From contig JACONQ010000013.1 in assembly GCA_014281115.1 (NCBI GenBank), positions 1 to 64,000 of the forward strand: a stretch of DNA of 64,000 nt, given 5' to 3'. Every line of letters begins with the position of its first letter. The first letter of the stretch is position 1. Below are positions 47,412 through 57,840 of this stretch, in pieces. Under the pieces are notes generated by a model. The model saw only the letters and a program-made list of their open reading frames with translations. It had not been told where the DNA came from and ran no database searches. This DNA is from Laburnicola sp. R22_1 (Eukaryota; Ascomycota; Dothideomycetes; Pleosporales; Didymosphaeriaceae). Position numbers and translations under genes: made by a program.

Positions 47412-48735
47412 CAGTACTAAGCCAAAAGTCTGTTCCCCGCAGGGGTAAGCGAGGTCCGCTATCATCACCACCCCGTTGCGCAGAGCGCTCCGGCACCTCC
47501 AATATCGCTCCCGGAGAGTTAATAATTAATATAGAGATAATTATTTGATTAATATTTTGTTTAATACCCGCGCGCACGCTAGAGAGCAAGTAGGCGGCGC
47601 GGCATACTAAGTATAAGCTTGCGAATTAGCGAATTAGGGATCCTACGCCAGCAATCTTTTAACGCCGCGCAGAAGGTCTTAAAGTTCTTGTCGCTGTCGC
47701 TAAGGTCGCCTATATTGGGGTAACGCTTATAGAGTTCTCTCTTAAGGGACCACTAGAGATGTTTGATAGGGTTGATGTTGGGGGAATAACGCGGCCACTT
47801 AATTAGTTGTATGCTATATTCCGCTAAAAAATTAAGCAACTATTGCGCCCTATAGATGGGCGCTATGTTATGTATATAGATATCTTCTGTGTGATAATTA
47901 TAGAGGAGTCCTTTGCGTAGAGCTTTAATATAACTCTATGCGCTATATCCTTTGCAACGAGCTGCTGGGTCCCTGGGCATAATTACTAAGGGACTCCGTC
48001 GAACCCGCCCTCTCTAATTAAGCCAGATACTCGCCCACACTATTACCGCGCGAGATCTTAATATAACTGTCTTCTTAATTATCTTATATCTCTATTTCTT
48101 GTGTGGGAGGCGAAAAACCTATATAGATATGCCGCTGGAGCGTCTTTAAATAGAGCACTTATCTAAGAACTAGAAGGGCTGTTTGCGCTAATCCTAATTG
48201 CGATATTCCTGTTTGAATTAACGCCTCTTCTAGGCCACTACGCGAGTGATCTTGGGCTTCTGCGCTGCCTAGAAGTTGGTTAGGCTCTCTGCCTTTAATG
48301 CGCGATATGCAGTTGTTTAAGAGATGCGGCGGAGAGAGGCCTTACGAAGAAGGGCTAGGTATTCGATCCTTAGGTTTTTTTGTGCCTCTTAATAGAGTGC
48401 ACGCTTGTCATGTGTATTAAGCGCCTAGGGACGCCCTAATTAAGGCCGCGATTAATTGTAGTGTTGTTCTCTATATCTCTAAAGTGTTTTGTTAATGCAG
48501 CAACGCGTACAGTTAAACTCCTTAGCCAACTCCCGCGATGACGCACCCGCCTCACACTTCGCGATAATTAAATCCCGTTGCTAGACAGATAATTCGACAT
48601 TGCGGCGACAATTTCCTGAAATTTCTACACTAAAAGAGCTCATATTAGTGGAGTAATATAGTGTTAAAAATAGGGTGTTAGTGTTAGTGTACGCGCGTTA
48701 GCGTGTTGGGGGAATAGACTTTTGGCTTGGCACTA
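47412..48735 (-). mobile_element. Tc1/mariner element, 1324 bp, with TIRs and TA target duplication
   Basis: Left end CAGTACTAAGCCAAAAGTCT at 47412 and the inverse of TAGTGCCAAGCCAAAAGTCT at 48735 form inverted ends of about 28 bp; the differences are all C/T or G/A. TA flanks both sides (47410-47411 and 48736-48737). The single transposase gene on the minus strand and the size are typical of Tc1-like elements of fungi. It was inserted in AT-rich DNA. Confidence 0.92.
47561..48643 (-). pseudogene. Tc1-like (DDE_3) transposase, RIP-inactivated, frame preserved
   Basis: ATG at 48643, TAA at 47561-47563, 360 codons with no frame change and over 20 stops at former Trp, Gln or Arg codons. Seen: an N-terminal helix-turn-helix (RDLIIAKCEAGASSRELAKE), a second DNA-binding region with RRIS, a middle with FRLPHKK and VIVWASIWLN, IHNIAPIYRAQ where Tc1 families have a catalytic DNAPxH-type motif (Asp changed to Asn), and KWPRYSPNINPIKHLWSLKR-type text where the family has SPDLNPIEHLW (both acidic residues changed, D to N and E to K). 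It ends LILSMPRRLLAL. Cut-and-paste enzyme, inactive. A minus frame at 47347-47589 only partly overlaps its end and is not a gene. Confidence 0.9.
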
Positions 48736-49434
48736 TAAAGTCTATTAGTAAAAATTTATTACCTAGCTAATCTACTTTAAGTGTAGTAATATATTAATTA
48801 TGCTTAGAAGTATTATAAGAAATTCTATTAGAGTAGATCTTTCTAAGTAGTTTAACTATACTCCTCTTTTTTATAAGACTAGGGAGGCAACTAATAGTTT
48901 TAGAAGTAACTATTAGTTACTTTTTTTACTTAATAGATAATAAATTACTAGTAAAGTAAAGTAGGGAAATTCTACTATAAGTGGTATATAAACTATTATT
49001 AATAGGGTATAAATAAATATCCCCCTCTATATTATCTATTCTAAAACTATCTAGGAGTAGAGAGGACGTAGGAAATATTCTAGAAGTCTTTTAGATTAAA
49101 GGATGGCGGCTTACTATAGTGTAGGCAATAGTAAAGTTAAGCAAAGTAGAGATTATAGAGAGGGTATAGTAAATAGACCTAGGGTGGCAGGTTTTATAGC
49201 GTGTAAGCTAGCGTATAGTCTAAGCTAGATAAAAGATAAAGTATAAAATAAAATATATAAAACTTTAACCTCTATATTATCTCTATAGCCTAACTTTAAT
49301 TCTCTAGCTCTATGTCTTATGCTCTTACTATAGTAGCGCTAGAAGATAATTATTAGGCAAGTTAGCTCTATAGAGTATAGCGTAATAGTTATTATTTATT
49401 AATTATTATTTATATTTATAATATTAGGACTGCT
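48736..49434. other. AT-rich sequence, no gene seen
   Basis: Stops in all frames; no repeat family recognised. Confidence 0.45.
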
Positions 49435-50010
49435 AAGGCAGCCTCTTAAATAAACCTTAGTATAGTGTAACAACTATCTAGTATAACTAGTAACTAATAA
49501 ACTAATACACCCTTACTAACTTATAGTAGGTAAAGAAGTTATATTAGTAGCCTCTTAAATAGACCTTAGCGTAGGGTAATAACTACCTAGTATAACTAGT
49601 AACTAATAAACTAATATACTCTTACTAACGTATAGTAAATAAAAAAGTTATATTAGTAGTCTCGTAAATCTTAGATAGTATAATAACTATCTAGTATAAC
49701 TAGTAACTAACCTAATACACTCTTACTTATTTATAGTAGGCAAAGAAGTTATACTAGTAGTCTTATAGACCTTAGATAGTGTAATAACTATTTAGCATAA
49801 CTAGTAACTAACCTAATATATTCTTACCTACTTATAGTAGGCAAAGAAGTTATATTAGTAGTCTTATAAATCTTAGCGTAGAACTACTACTTAGTATAAC
49901 TAGTAACTAATAAACTAATACACTTTTATCTACTTATAGTAGGCAGAGAAGTTATATTAGTAGTTTTGTAAACCTTAGGCAACTGTCTAGTATAACTAGT
50001 AACTAATAAG
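49435..50010 (+). repeat. Tandem array, six copies of a 96-109 bp unit
   Basis: The word AGTATAACTAGTAACTAA (one copy AGCATAACTAG...) recurs at about 49480, 49588, 49692, 49794, 49892 and 49988, with AGGCAAAGAAGTTATATTAGTAG between. Unit length falls steadily from 109 to 96 bp from left to right through small deletions. Confidence 0.85.
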
Positions 50011-50216
50011 GTAAAACTTTTACTAATTTAACTGCCTATAGGCAGCATTTTAAGAGAGGAGTAGATATTATATTACTATTCACAGCTAAATAAAAAGGTT
50101 AATCTTAGAATAATATAAGGGTGGTACACAGTCTTATAGGGCTAATCTATTAAGGATAGCTAGAATAGTTAAAAGAGCTAGTTAAATTAATGCTATTTTA
50201 AAATAGTAAATAAGAA

Positions 50217-50540
50217 AGAGATATAGGAGACCCTTTTTATATAAAGAGCGGCGTAGGACATAGGTCTACACTAGCTATACGCTAATAATAACTAGAAAAG
50301 GCGCCTTTAAAAAGGTAAAAGGCGTAGATTAAAAAAAATAGAGCGTAAAAGAAAGGTAATAGAGTGTGCTTAGAAAAGATATAGGAGGCCCTTTCTTATA
50401 TAGAGAGCAGCGTAGGGCATAGGCCTACGCTAGCTACACGCTAATACTAACTAGAAAAGGCGTTTTTAGAAAGGTAAAAGGCGTAAATAGGAGGAAATAG
50501 AGTGTAAAAGAAAGGTAATAGAGTGTGCTTAGTATAGAGG
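50217..50540 (+). repeat. Tandem duplication of a 160 bp unit
   Basis: AGATATAGGAGACCCTTTTT at about 50218 and AGATATAGGAGGCCCTTTCT at about 50378 start two near-identical units, each ending AAAGGTAATAGAGTGTGCTTAG. It lies 200 bp beyond the six-copy array but is a different sequence. Confidence 0.85.
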
Positions 50541-50706
50541 CTAGTATAGAACTATTATATACACTACTATAACTAAAAGTTTATTTACTTATATAACTTT
50601 ATAGTATAAAAGGGCTTTTTCCCTTACTAATAATAATTTTATACTTAGCTAGGGCTACTTAGTAGGTTCTTAAATTAACTTTATACTTAATTTTTTTATG
50701 TATTAT

Positions 50707-50985
50707 TAAATTATCTACCTAGGAGTAGAATAACAAAGCCTTTTATCTCAAATAACATAATAAAAAAAGTAGAGCCCCCTGCTTAGTAATTAAAAATAGT
50801 GTAAAAAGGTAGTTACAAAAATGTGCGTTTAAACTACTAAGTAAGCTTAGTAGTCTAATTTTTTTATAGTTACCTTTTTACGCTCTTTTTAATTACTAAG
50901 TAGGGGGCTCTACTTTTTTTATTATATTATTTAAGATAAAAGTCTTTATTATTCTACTCCTAGGTAGTTAATTAATAATATTTAA
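50707..50985. repeat. MITE-like repeat A, complete palindrome (foldback) of 279 bp
   Basis: The left arm from TTATCTACCTAGGAGTAGAATAA and the right arm to TTATTCTACTCCTAGGTAGTTAA pair over about 120 bp, with ACTACTAAGTAAGCTTAGTAG in the centre (itself a palindrome). There are no coding frames. The same family occurs at 22975-23310, 25545-25710 and 54620-54935. Confidence 0.85.
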
Positions 50986-51049
50986 TAGTGCCGCTTATTA
51001 TAGCTAAGCTCTACTCTACTAGCAATAGTTATATATAGGTACACTAGTT

Positions 51050-51400
51050 ACCTTACTAATATTTTATAGTTAAGCTTAATAGTCTATATTAAGCTATCTA
51101 TATAGCTATTTATTAAGGGGCCTAGAGTACTAAATAAGTAGTTAGTCTTTAGCCTTCTTATAAGTATTATTATATCTAGTTTAGTCCTTAGTTAGTATTA
51201 GTATAGTATCTATTTACGTAATAAGGTAGTTAAAATAGGTATAATAGTAGTCTATTTAGTAGTAGTAGAAGCGAAGAGTAGCTTTAGTAGAGCAGCACTA
51301 GAAATAAGAATTAATATTATAGGTAGGACTAGGGTTATAGTTAGTATTAGTAGTGTAGCTATGGTAAAGTAAAGGCTATTAAAGATCTTTATTATATAAA
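51050..51400 (+). repeat. Dispersed repeat E, copy 1 (inverted relative to 60240-60600)
   Basis: TTAAGCTTAATAGTCTATATTAAGC at 51070 and AGGACTAGGGTTATAGTTAG near 51335 match the inverse of 60560-60250. The full match is about 350 bp. Family unknown; the copy is likely part of a longer transposon. Confidence 0.65.
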
Positions 51401-51489
51401 GATTCTAACTAAGATTAAGTTCGTACTATATATAAAGAAAAGTAAAATAAAAGATACTAAAATCTAGTATCTAGTATATAGTAGTAGTA

Positions 51490-51620
51490 ACAAAGTATAT
51501 ACAAAATAATAATAATTTCATTATTAACTTTCTATATAGTAGTATTAATAATAGTAGTTAATAGATAATTAGGCATAACTAAGTTATATATTATTTCTTA
51601 ACTAGTAGACTATAGAGTTG
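51490..51620 (-). repeat. Dispersed repeat D, inverted copy
   Basis: Inverse of the block at 25170-25365 and 53805-53975, including CATAACTAAGTTATATATTA. Confidence 0.6.
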
Positions 51621-52737
51621 TAACCGTAGAAGTAGTATAGGCAATAGGACGCTTAATTATAGTTTAGTTATTATACTTATAATCTAATAGTAGCGTAACT
51701 ATAGTTTACTATACGTATAGTATATAAGTCTCTTATAATATTAGCAATACTTAGTATACTAAATCTTTACTTTAATATATAATACTATATCTTTTAAATC
51801 TAACTTTTTATCTATTATATCTAGTAATATAATAACTATTTTCTAGCAATCTAATATTATATCTAAGTCTAATTCCTATAGTAAAATAACTATTATTAAA
51901 TTTAGTGAAGATATAAATAACTAGCTAGGCAAAGTTAAAAATAATTCCTAAAGATTAAGCAACCTTATACAACTAGAAGGATTATTAGAGGGGCCTCTAG
52001 AGCTTATTTTTAAGTATCCTATTAGTAATATTTTTAGGCCAATTTACCGCGCCTTATGCCTCTAGATTCTAGAGTGCAAGGCAGTCTTTAGTATCTAGAT
52101 ATTAGTAAAATAAACATGTAATATATATATAGTACGTAGTAGGGAAGCTATTTTTACTAGTAACTAAAGTGTATAGTAGGCATTTTATACTAGTAGGGTT
52201 AGCTAAGTAGGGAGCTATCTAATTAGCTATTAAAATTAATTTTAGGTGAGTTTTAGGAGAGTGAGAAGAGCTAAGCGATATACTTAACTTTATTCTACTT
52301 TTTATATATAGCTATTAGTTTTGTCTCTAACTAGTTGCCTGCTTCTTATTAATTAACTAATATATAATAATAGGATATAATAATATACTATATTTTTAAT
52401 TATTAAAGTAAAACTATATAAGCTCTTTTTCTTCTTATATAAGCTATTAATACTATTATACTTTAGAAAGTAGTAAGTAGTTCTTATTATTATAAAGCTT
52501 TTTCTTAAGCTAATATTATATAGCTTAATTAGCTAATCTAGTAGTATTTAATACCTTTTCTTTTTACTATAAAGTGTATTATAAAACTTCTATATAATAG
52601 TATAGGCTTTTCTAGAGTTAATCTATAATATTATGTAATCCTAGGCTAGCTATTTAACTAACCACTGTGTTACGTAATTAATAATTTCTTTAATAATATT
52701 TTTTACTATAATAATAATTATAATAATTTTAATAGTA

Positions 52738-52880
52738 ACTAATCTAACTAGCTTATTAACTCTCTTCTATAGTAAATCTTCTCTTACAACCAGCGAGCTA
52801 TATACTACCCTCTAGAATCTTACTACTACTACCTATCTTCTCTATACTTCTGCCACCGCTACTACTACTCGCCTTTACCC
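52738..52880 (+). repeat. Dispersed repeat C, copy 2
   Basis: Same orientation as 23766-23905; this copy is the less mutated (for example CTACCCTCTAGAATC against CTATTCTTTAGAATT). Confidence 0.6.
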
Positions 52881-53434
52881 TTATCGCCTTTTAACTACTA
52901 ATTTTACTTATTATTATTATATGTCTATATAATATTAACTACTATAAAAAGCTTTTTCTACTATAGTTACGTGCGCGCACTCTAGCAATGTATAAGAAAT
53001 ACTCTCTTCTTCTTTAATAGGCGCCTACTACTATATTTTATTTTATTTTCTAGCCTTATTAGCAATATAATAGCAAGGTGCTATTATTTTCTTATAAAAA
53101 TTACTATATCTCTGCCTAGATCTTTATATAAAAGGATAGTCTCGTACTTAAGAATCTAGAGTTATATAAAGATTGTATATAGTCTAAATAGATTATTAGG
53201 TATAGCCTCTAGAATAGTATAATTAATCTAGTTCTTTAGTAGCCCTGCCTATTAAACTACATTTTATAGTAGATAGACTAGATAGCTAATATTACCTAGC
53301 TAGTTATCTATACTAGTTTTAAATTCTCTAGTAGCTATCTAACTATAAGTATTAGATAATATAATCTTAGAACACTAGAAAGGTATTACGTTGCCGCATA
53401 TAATAAAAAGTTCGCTTAGCGAGCTTGGGCCAAC
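52881..53434. other. AT-rich sequence, no gene seen
   Basis: Stops in all frames; no recognised repeat. Confidence 0.45.
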
Positions 53435-53790
53435 GCGCTAACTCCTTTTTATTAATACCTTAAAATGCTTTTCTGTATATACAATAGCAGAAGGAATATC
53501 TGCTATTATTATAATATTTTTATTAGAAACCCCTTAGTCGCAAAAAAAAACTATAATAAAAAGTTAAATGTAAAAGAGTTAGTGTTATTTAAGTTAAAAG
53601 AAAAGAATTTTTAAATATTATAGATATTATAAAAGTAGGCAAACTTATATACTATACGTATAGTAAACTATAGTTATAGTAGTTTTTTTTTACGACTAAG
53701 GGGTTTCTAATAAAAATATTATAATAATAGCAAATATCCCTTCTACTATTATATATATAGAAAAGCGTTTTAAGGTGTTAATAAACTATA
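53435..53790. repeat. MITE-like repeat B, inverted pair (foldback) plus spacer
   Basis: 53435-53560 (TTAATACCTTAAAATGCTTTTCTG ... AAACCCCTTAGTCGCAAAAA) is the inverse of 53685-53790 (TTACGACTAAGGGGTTTCTAATA ... AAAAGCGTTTTAAGGTGTTAA). The arms are about 115 bp and the loop about 120 bp. Confidence 0.75.
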
Positions 53791-53804
53791 GTTATAACTC
53801 TACG

Positions 53805-53975
53805 CTCTACTATAGCTTTCTAATAGTTTACTAGTTAAGAGATAATATATAACTTAGTTATGCTAAATAGTAGACTATTTATTAACTACTATTAATAATA
53901 CTGCTATATATAATATTAATAATAAAATTATTATTATTTTGTGTATATTTTATTACTACTACTATGTGCTAGGTA
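53805..53975 (+). repeat. Dispersed repeat D, copy 3
   Basis: Directly follows the repeat B foldback. Contains TAGTTAAGAGATAATATATA and CTTAGTTATGCTAAATAG, and ends TTTATTACTACTACTATG. Confidence 0.6.
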
Positions 53976-54154
53976 CTAGGTTTTAGTGCCTTCTATTTTA
54001 CTCCTCTTTGTGTATAGTGCGAATTTAACCTTAGTTAGAATCTTAATATAATAAAGATCTTTAATAATAGTATAGGCGCTATTACTAAGTACACTTTTAA
54101 ATGGCACTTTATAGTTAGTAAAATGACTTTTTAAAAGCTACCTTTTTTATAGTT

Positions 54155-54260
54155 TTTTTGGCGACTAATAGGTTTCGAATAAAAAGATAATAATAATAGT
54201 AGTTATTTCTCCTACTATTATATATATAGAAAAGCATTTTAAGGTATTAATAAAAGGATT
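54155..54260 (+). repeat. MITE-like repeat B copy
   Basis: GCGACTAATAGGTTTCGAATA to AAAAGCATTTTAAGGTATTAA, the same block as 53685-53790. Confidence 0.6.
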
Positions 54261-54619
54261 ACCTTATTTATAATATAAAAGAATAGTACTAATCTCTTTA
54301 TTTCTAAATATAACCCCTTATTTATATTAGTATATAGTATAATACAAGGCTATAATTACTATTTTAGTAAAATCCTTCTACTTATTATACTTAAAATTTA
54401 CTAGAATCTATAGACTATTACTTAAAAGGCCCTTTAGAATATTAAAAACTTATTCTTAATAAATACTATAGTATAGGGTGTAATAATAGTAGATAATAAC
54501 TATAGTTTGGCGGTTTGCGACTTAGGATAGCAGAAAAGAAATGGCTTATAGCGTGGCCGCGCCGAAGTTGTATCTCCCCTAAAGTTCTAAGTGGCCTCTT
54601 TGTAAAAACTTTATATATA

Positions 54620-54935
54620 GAAGCTATACGCGCTAAGACTACTAAGCTCGCTTAGTAGTTTAAACGCGCATTTTTATAACTACCTTTTTACGCTTTTTTT
54701 TAATTACTAAGCAGGGGGCTCTGCTTTTTTTGTTATGTTACTTTATTGTGCTACTCCTAGATAGTTAATTTAACGCCACATAACTATAGTTAATATTATA
54801 TATATATTATTAAATAACTACCTAAGAGTAGAATAATAAAGACTTTTATCTTAAATAATATAATAATAAAAGCAGAGCCCTCTACTTAGTAAATAAAAAG
54901 AGCGGAAAAAGATAATTATAAAAAAGCATAGTTAA
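54620..54935. repeat. MITE-like repeat A, palindromic copy
   Basis: The arm with ATTACTAAGCAGGGGGCTCT (54701-54720) and CCTAGATAGTTAATTTAACG is followed by the inverse arm ATAACTACCTAAGAGTAGAATAA to CAGAGCCCTCTACTTAGTAA. Unlike the 50707 copy, the arms meet at the TAGGTAG side, so the order is inside-out. Confidence 0.75.
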
Positions 54936-55125
54936 TATTATAAGAATAATAAAAATATTATTATTATTATAAAAAGTAGCTATAGGGGCCTATATATAGT
55001 ATATAAGCAAGATGCTAATAATACTAGTGTATTTTCTTTACTTACCTTACTATCTTCTTACCTACTTTATCTTACTATTCTCCTAGCTATTTTTTTAATA
55101 CTTTACTCTAGCTTAGTAGTCTGTG

Positions 55126-57211
55126 TAACGCGTTACTCTATACAACACCCCGCCATACAACACTCTAACTTTAACGCGCCATATCTCTACTAATATAAAT
55201 CTAATTAAGGCTGCGATAGCAGCAATCGAATCGCGAGAGCTAGGAGAATCTTTCTTATATAGACAGATTGCAAAGGATTACAGTATTATAACTTCTACAC
55301 TAACGCGTTAGCACTAAGGCGTTACATAAGCAAGTGCAGCTGCCAACTCCGCGCGTCGAAATATTAGCCAATAATAAGAAGTAGAGCTTCTACAATATAT
55401 TAAACAGCTTACTAAACGTGGCCTTCCTTCTATAAGGTAGATAATACAGAGCTTTGCTTCACATATAGCTAAAAAGCAAATTTTAATATCCTGGGTTAAT
55501 CGCTTTGTACGGCGGAACAAGGAATCCTTAATATCTTAATAGATAGCTGGCATTAACAATAATCGCCACAAAGCTAATTCTCTAGCCAAATATAAGCTCT
55601 ACTTCGAGCTCTTGCAGTGTAAGATCGAATAATATTAGATTAAGACTCGAGATATGTATAATATAGACAAGAAAGGCTTCCTACTTAGCATTACCTCCCA
55701 CTCTAAGAGAATCTTTAATAGGCCTCTATATAAGGCCAAGACTGTAAGGCAAGCAATATAAAATGACAGCTATGAGTAGATATTAATCATAGCTTATATA
55801 TACGCCAATGGATCTGCCTTGGCCCTAGGTCTTATTTATTAGGCCAGCTCTATTAATATATAATTAAGCTAGGCCAAGAATATTAATTCTAAACACTATT
55901 AGGCCTTTATTATAATATTAGAATCTAGCTAAAGTAATAATTAGATCGGCCTTACATGGCTATAACAGGTGTTTAATTAGCTCACAAAGCCAAAATCTAG
56001 ACAATTATATTAGCTATTAATCCTTAATGGCCATAAATCTTATATTATAATAGACTTTATTAACTTTTATAATCGTAATAGAATTCTACTAGCTATATAT
56101 CCGCCTCATTCTACGTATATGTTATAGCCTCTAAATATCTACGTCTTTAAGTCTCTATTAATAGTATATTTAAACGAGCTATTAGCCTTTATAAACAATA
56201 GCTAGGGACTGGCCTTAATCGCTAAGAGAGATTTCTTTAGCCTGTTCTGGCAGGCCTAGGTTAATACAATAAGGCAGCTATTAATCCTTTGGGCCCTTAA
56301 AGCTATAGGCATCTCCCCGCTCAATCTAACAACTATACTTAATAGATTTAATTAGTCTTAACTATCTAAGTAAGGATTATAAGAAAGCTCAACCTTAGTA
56401 CTTAGTGCTTTAGATTAGAGAAAGATTAATAGGCTACTAAGGGTCGCTATAAATACAGGCGGAGATAATAAGGCTAAGAAACTTAGTTAAACTGTACACT
56501 ATATCTCTATATAGAAACAGCTTTTGGAGCATAAAAATAATGGCCTCCGTGAGGCCCTATTAATATAGAAGAAGTGCTCAAAGCAAGGCAGGCCTTTACC
56601 TCTTAATTAGCCAGATAAGTATTATAGTAGAGCTGTTTTCTAGTCACCTTATAGCGTGTAGCGGGCCCGCGATTGTCAACACTAAAAAGATATAGAGGAT
56701 TAGCAAAAACAGCTTTAAAAAAGTAAGCAAGCAGAGGCTTATCGGGCCAGCCAGCAGCTTAAGGCAAGACTTCTCTAGGAGAGGCGTATTGCTTAAGCAG
56801 CTGCTAGAGATGCGCACGCAAAGCAGAGAGCCAATAAGGCTGCAGATCGACATCTTAAACAACAGGCCCGCAAGGCACAAAGTTAACTTTAGAAACGTAT
56901 TAGATTATCTTAAAAGAGTAATAAGAAGGCCTTAAAGCCTTCTAGCAAATCTATTAAGAAGAAATAGGCTAAGCGTAAGGCTATAGATATTAATAAGGCC
57001 TTATCTATTGCATCTGCCTTATAGTTACGTAGAGGCTGAATTATTAAAACACTAAGTAAATATTAATAATCTAAGTAGCTAGCAATTATCTACGAGCCTT
57101 AGAGATCTCAACTTTAGAAAATCTCGTGATATTATTTTTTGTGGCTGTCTCTATAGTCTCATATTTGTGGCCAAGCGATTATATTAGGGTGTTGCATAGA
57201 GTAACGCGTTG
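55126..57211 (+). mobile_element. Pogo/Fot1 element A2, inverted ends of about 26 bp
   Basis: AACGCGTTACTCTATACAACAC at about 55127 and the inverse of GTGTTGCATAGAGTAACGCGTT ending at about 57210 form the ends. The right flank shows TA at 57212-57213. The transposase fills the element on the plus strand. Its protein is closest, within this window, to those at 15612 and 60601, but the ends differ. Confidence 0.88.
55195..57102 (+). pseudogene. Pogo/Fot1 transposase, RIP-inactivated, start codon lost
   Basis: The frame starts at ATA 55195, where sister copies have ATG (G to A), and stays in phase for 636 codons to TAG 57102. In order: psq-type helix-turn-helix (IKAAIAAIESRELGES), second DNA-binding region (GLPSIR-IIQSFASHIAKKQ), DDE_1 core with YNIDKKGFLLSITSHSKRIF near 55658-55717 (first Asp kept), LLILNGHKSYIIIDFINFYN near 56020-56080 (Asp to Asn), PLNIYVFKSLL near 56125-56160 (Asp to Asn), and a Lys/Gln-rich tail (KQAEAYRASQQLKARLL). 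About 40 stops. Minus-strand open frames here are shadows. Confidence 0.9.
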
Positions 57212-57213
57212 TA

Positions 57214-57840
57214 CGAACTGCTAGCTAGGATATAGCTTTAACTACTTTATAACCTTAATTTCTAAAATAATAGTATATAGTAGACTATTTAAACTTACTA
57301 CTAGTAATATTTAAATAAAAAAGTAAAAGCTACTAGTTACTAAAGCTATATAAACGGCGCCTTATAATTATAAAATACTACTTACTATGCTAAAAATAAC
57401 GCTACTAAAAGCTAGGTAGTATATTATTATTATAGCTATTTATTATATATATATTCTAATAATATATAACTATTATACTTAGGAAATTAAAAAGTACTAA
57501 AAAAGTATTAAGCCTCTTACTAAGAAACTTCTATTCTACTACCTTATTAAAAAATAGTATAAAATAAAGATAAAATATATATACGCTTCTAGTCTACTAT
57601 ACTAGCTACTCTTTAGAAGATAATAAAAGCCTTTTTAGTTAGAATATTTAAAGTATTTCTTTATAACGCTCTACTCCTATTATAGAATAAATACTAATAT
57701 TAATACTATTTATATAAAATAGGTTATAATATAGACTAAAAATATATAGCTAGTAAATAGGTATTATAAGAAGTATATAAATACTAGACAAATAGTTAGA
57801 CGCTTAGTTAGGTTTAATGTATATATTTAATACTAAAGCT
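57214..57840. other. AT-rich sequence, no gene seen
   Basis: Stops in all frames; no recognised repeat. Confidence 0.45.

Larger units (their letters stand above)
50986..52729. other. AT-rich stretch with repeats D and E, no gene
   Basis: Holds repeat E copy 1 (51050-51400) and an inverted repeat D copy (51490-51620). No gene recognised. Confidence 0.45.

Noticed and set aside
47347..47589. 80-codon minus-strand frame across the left end of the Tc1 element
   Set aside because: It spans host DNA and the element end; the real transposase frame stops at 47561.
49435..50010. Tandem units considered as a CRISPR array or centromere repeat
   Set aside because: Units of about 100 bp are wholly repeated without unique spacers, and six copies are far too few for a centromere.
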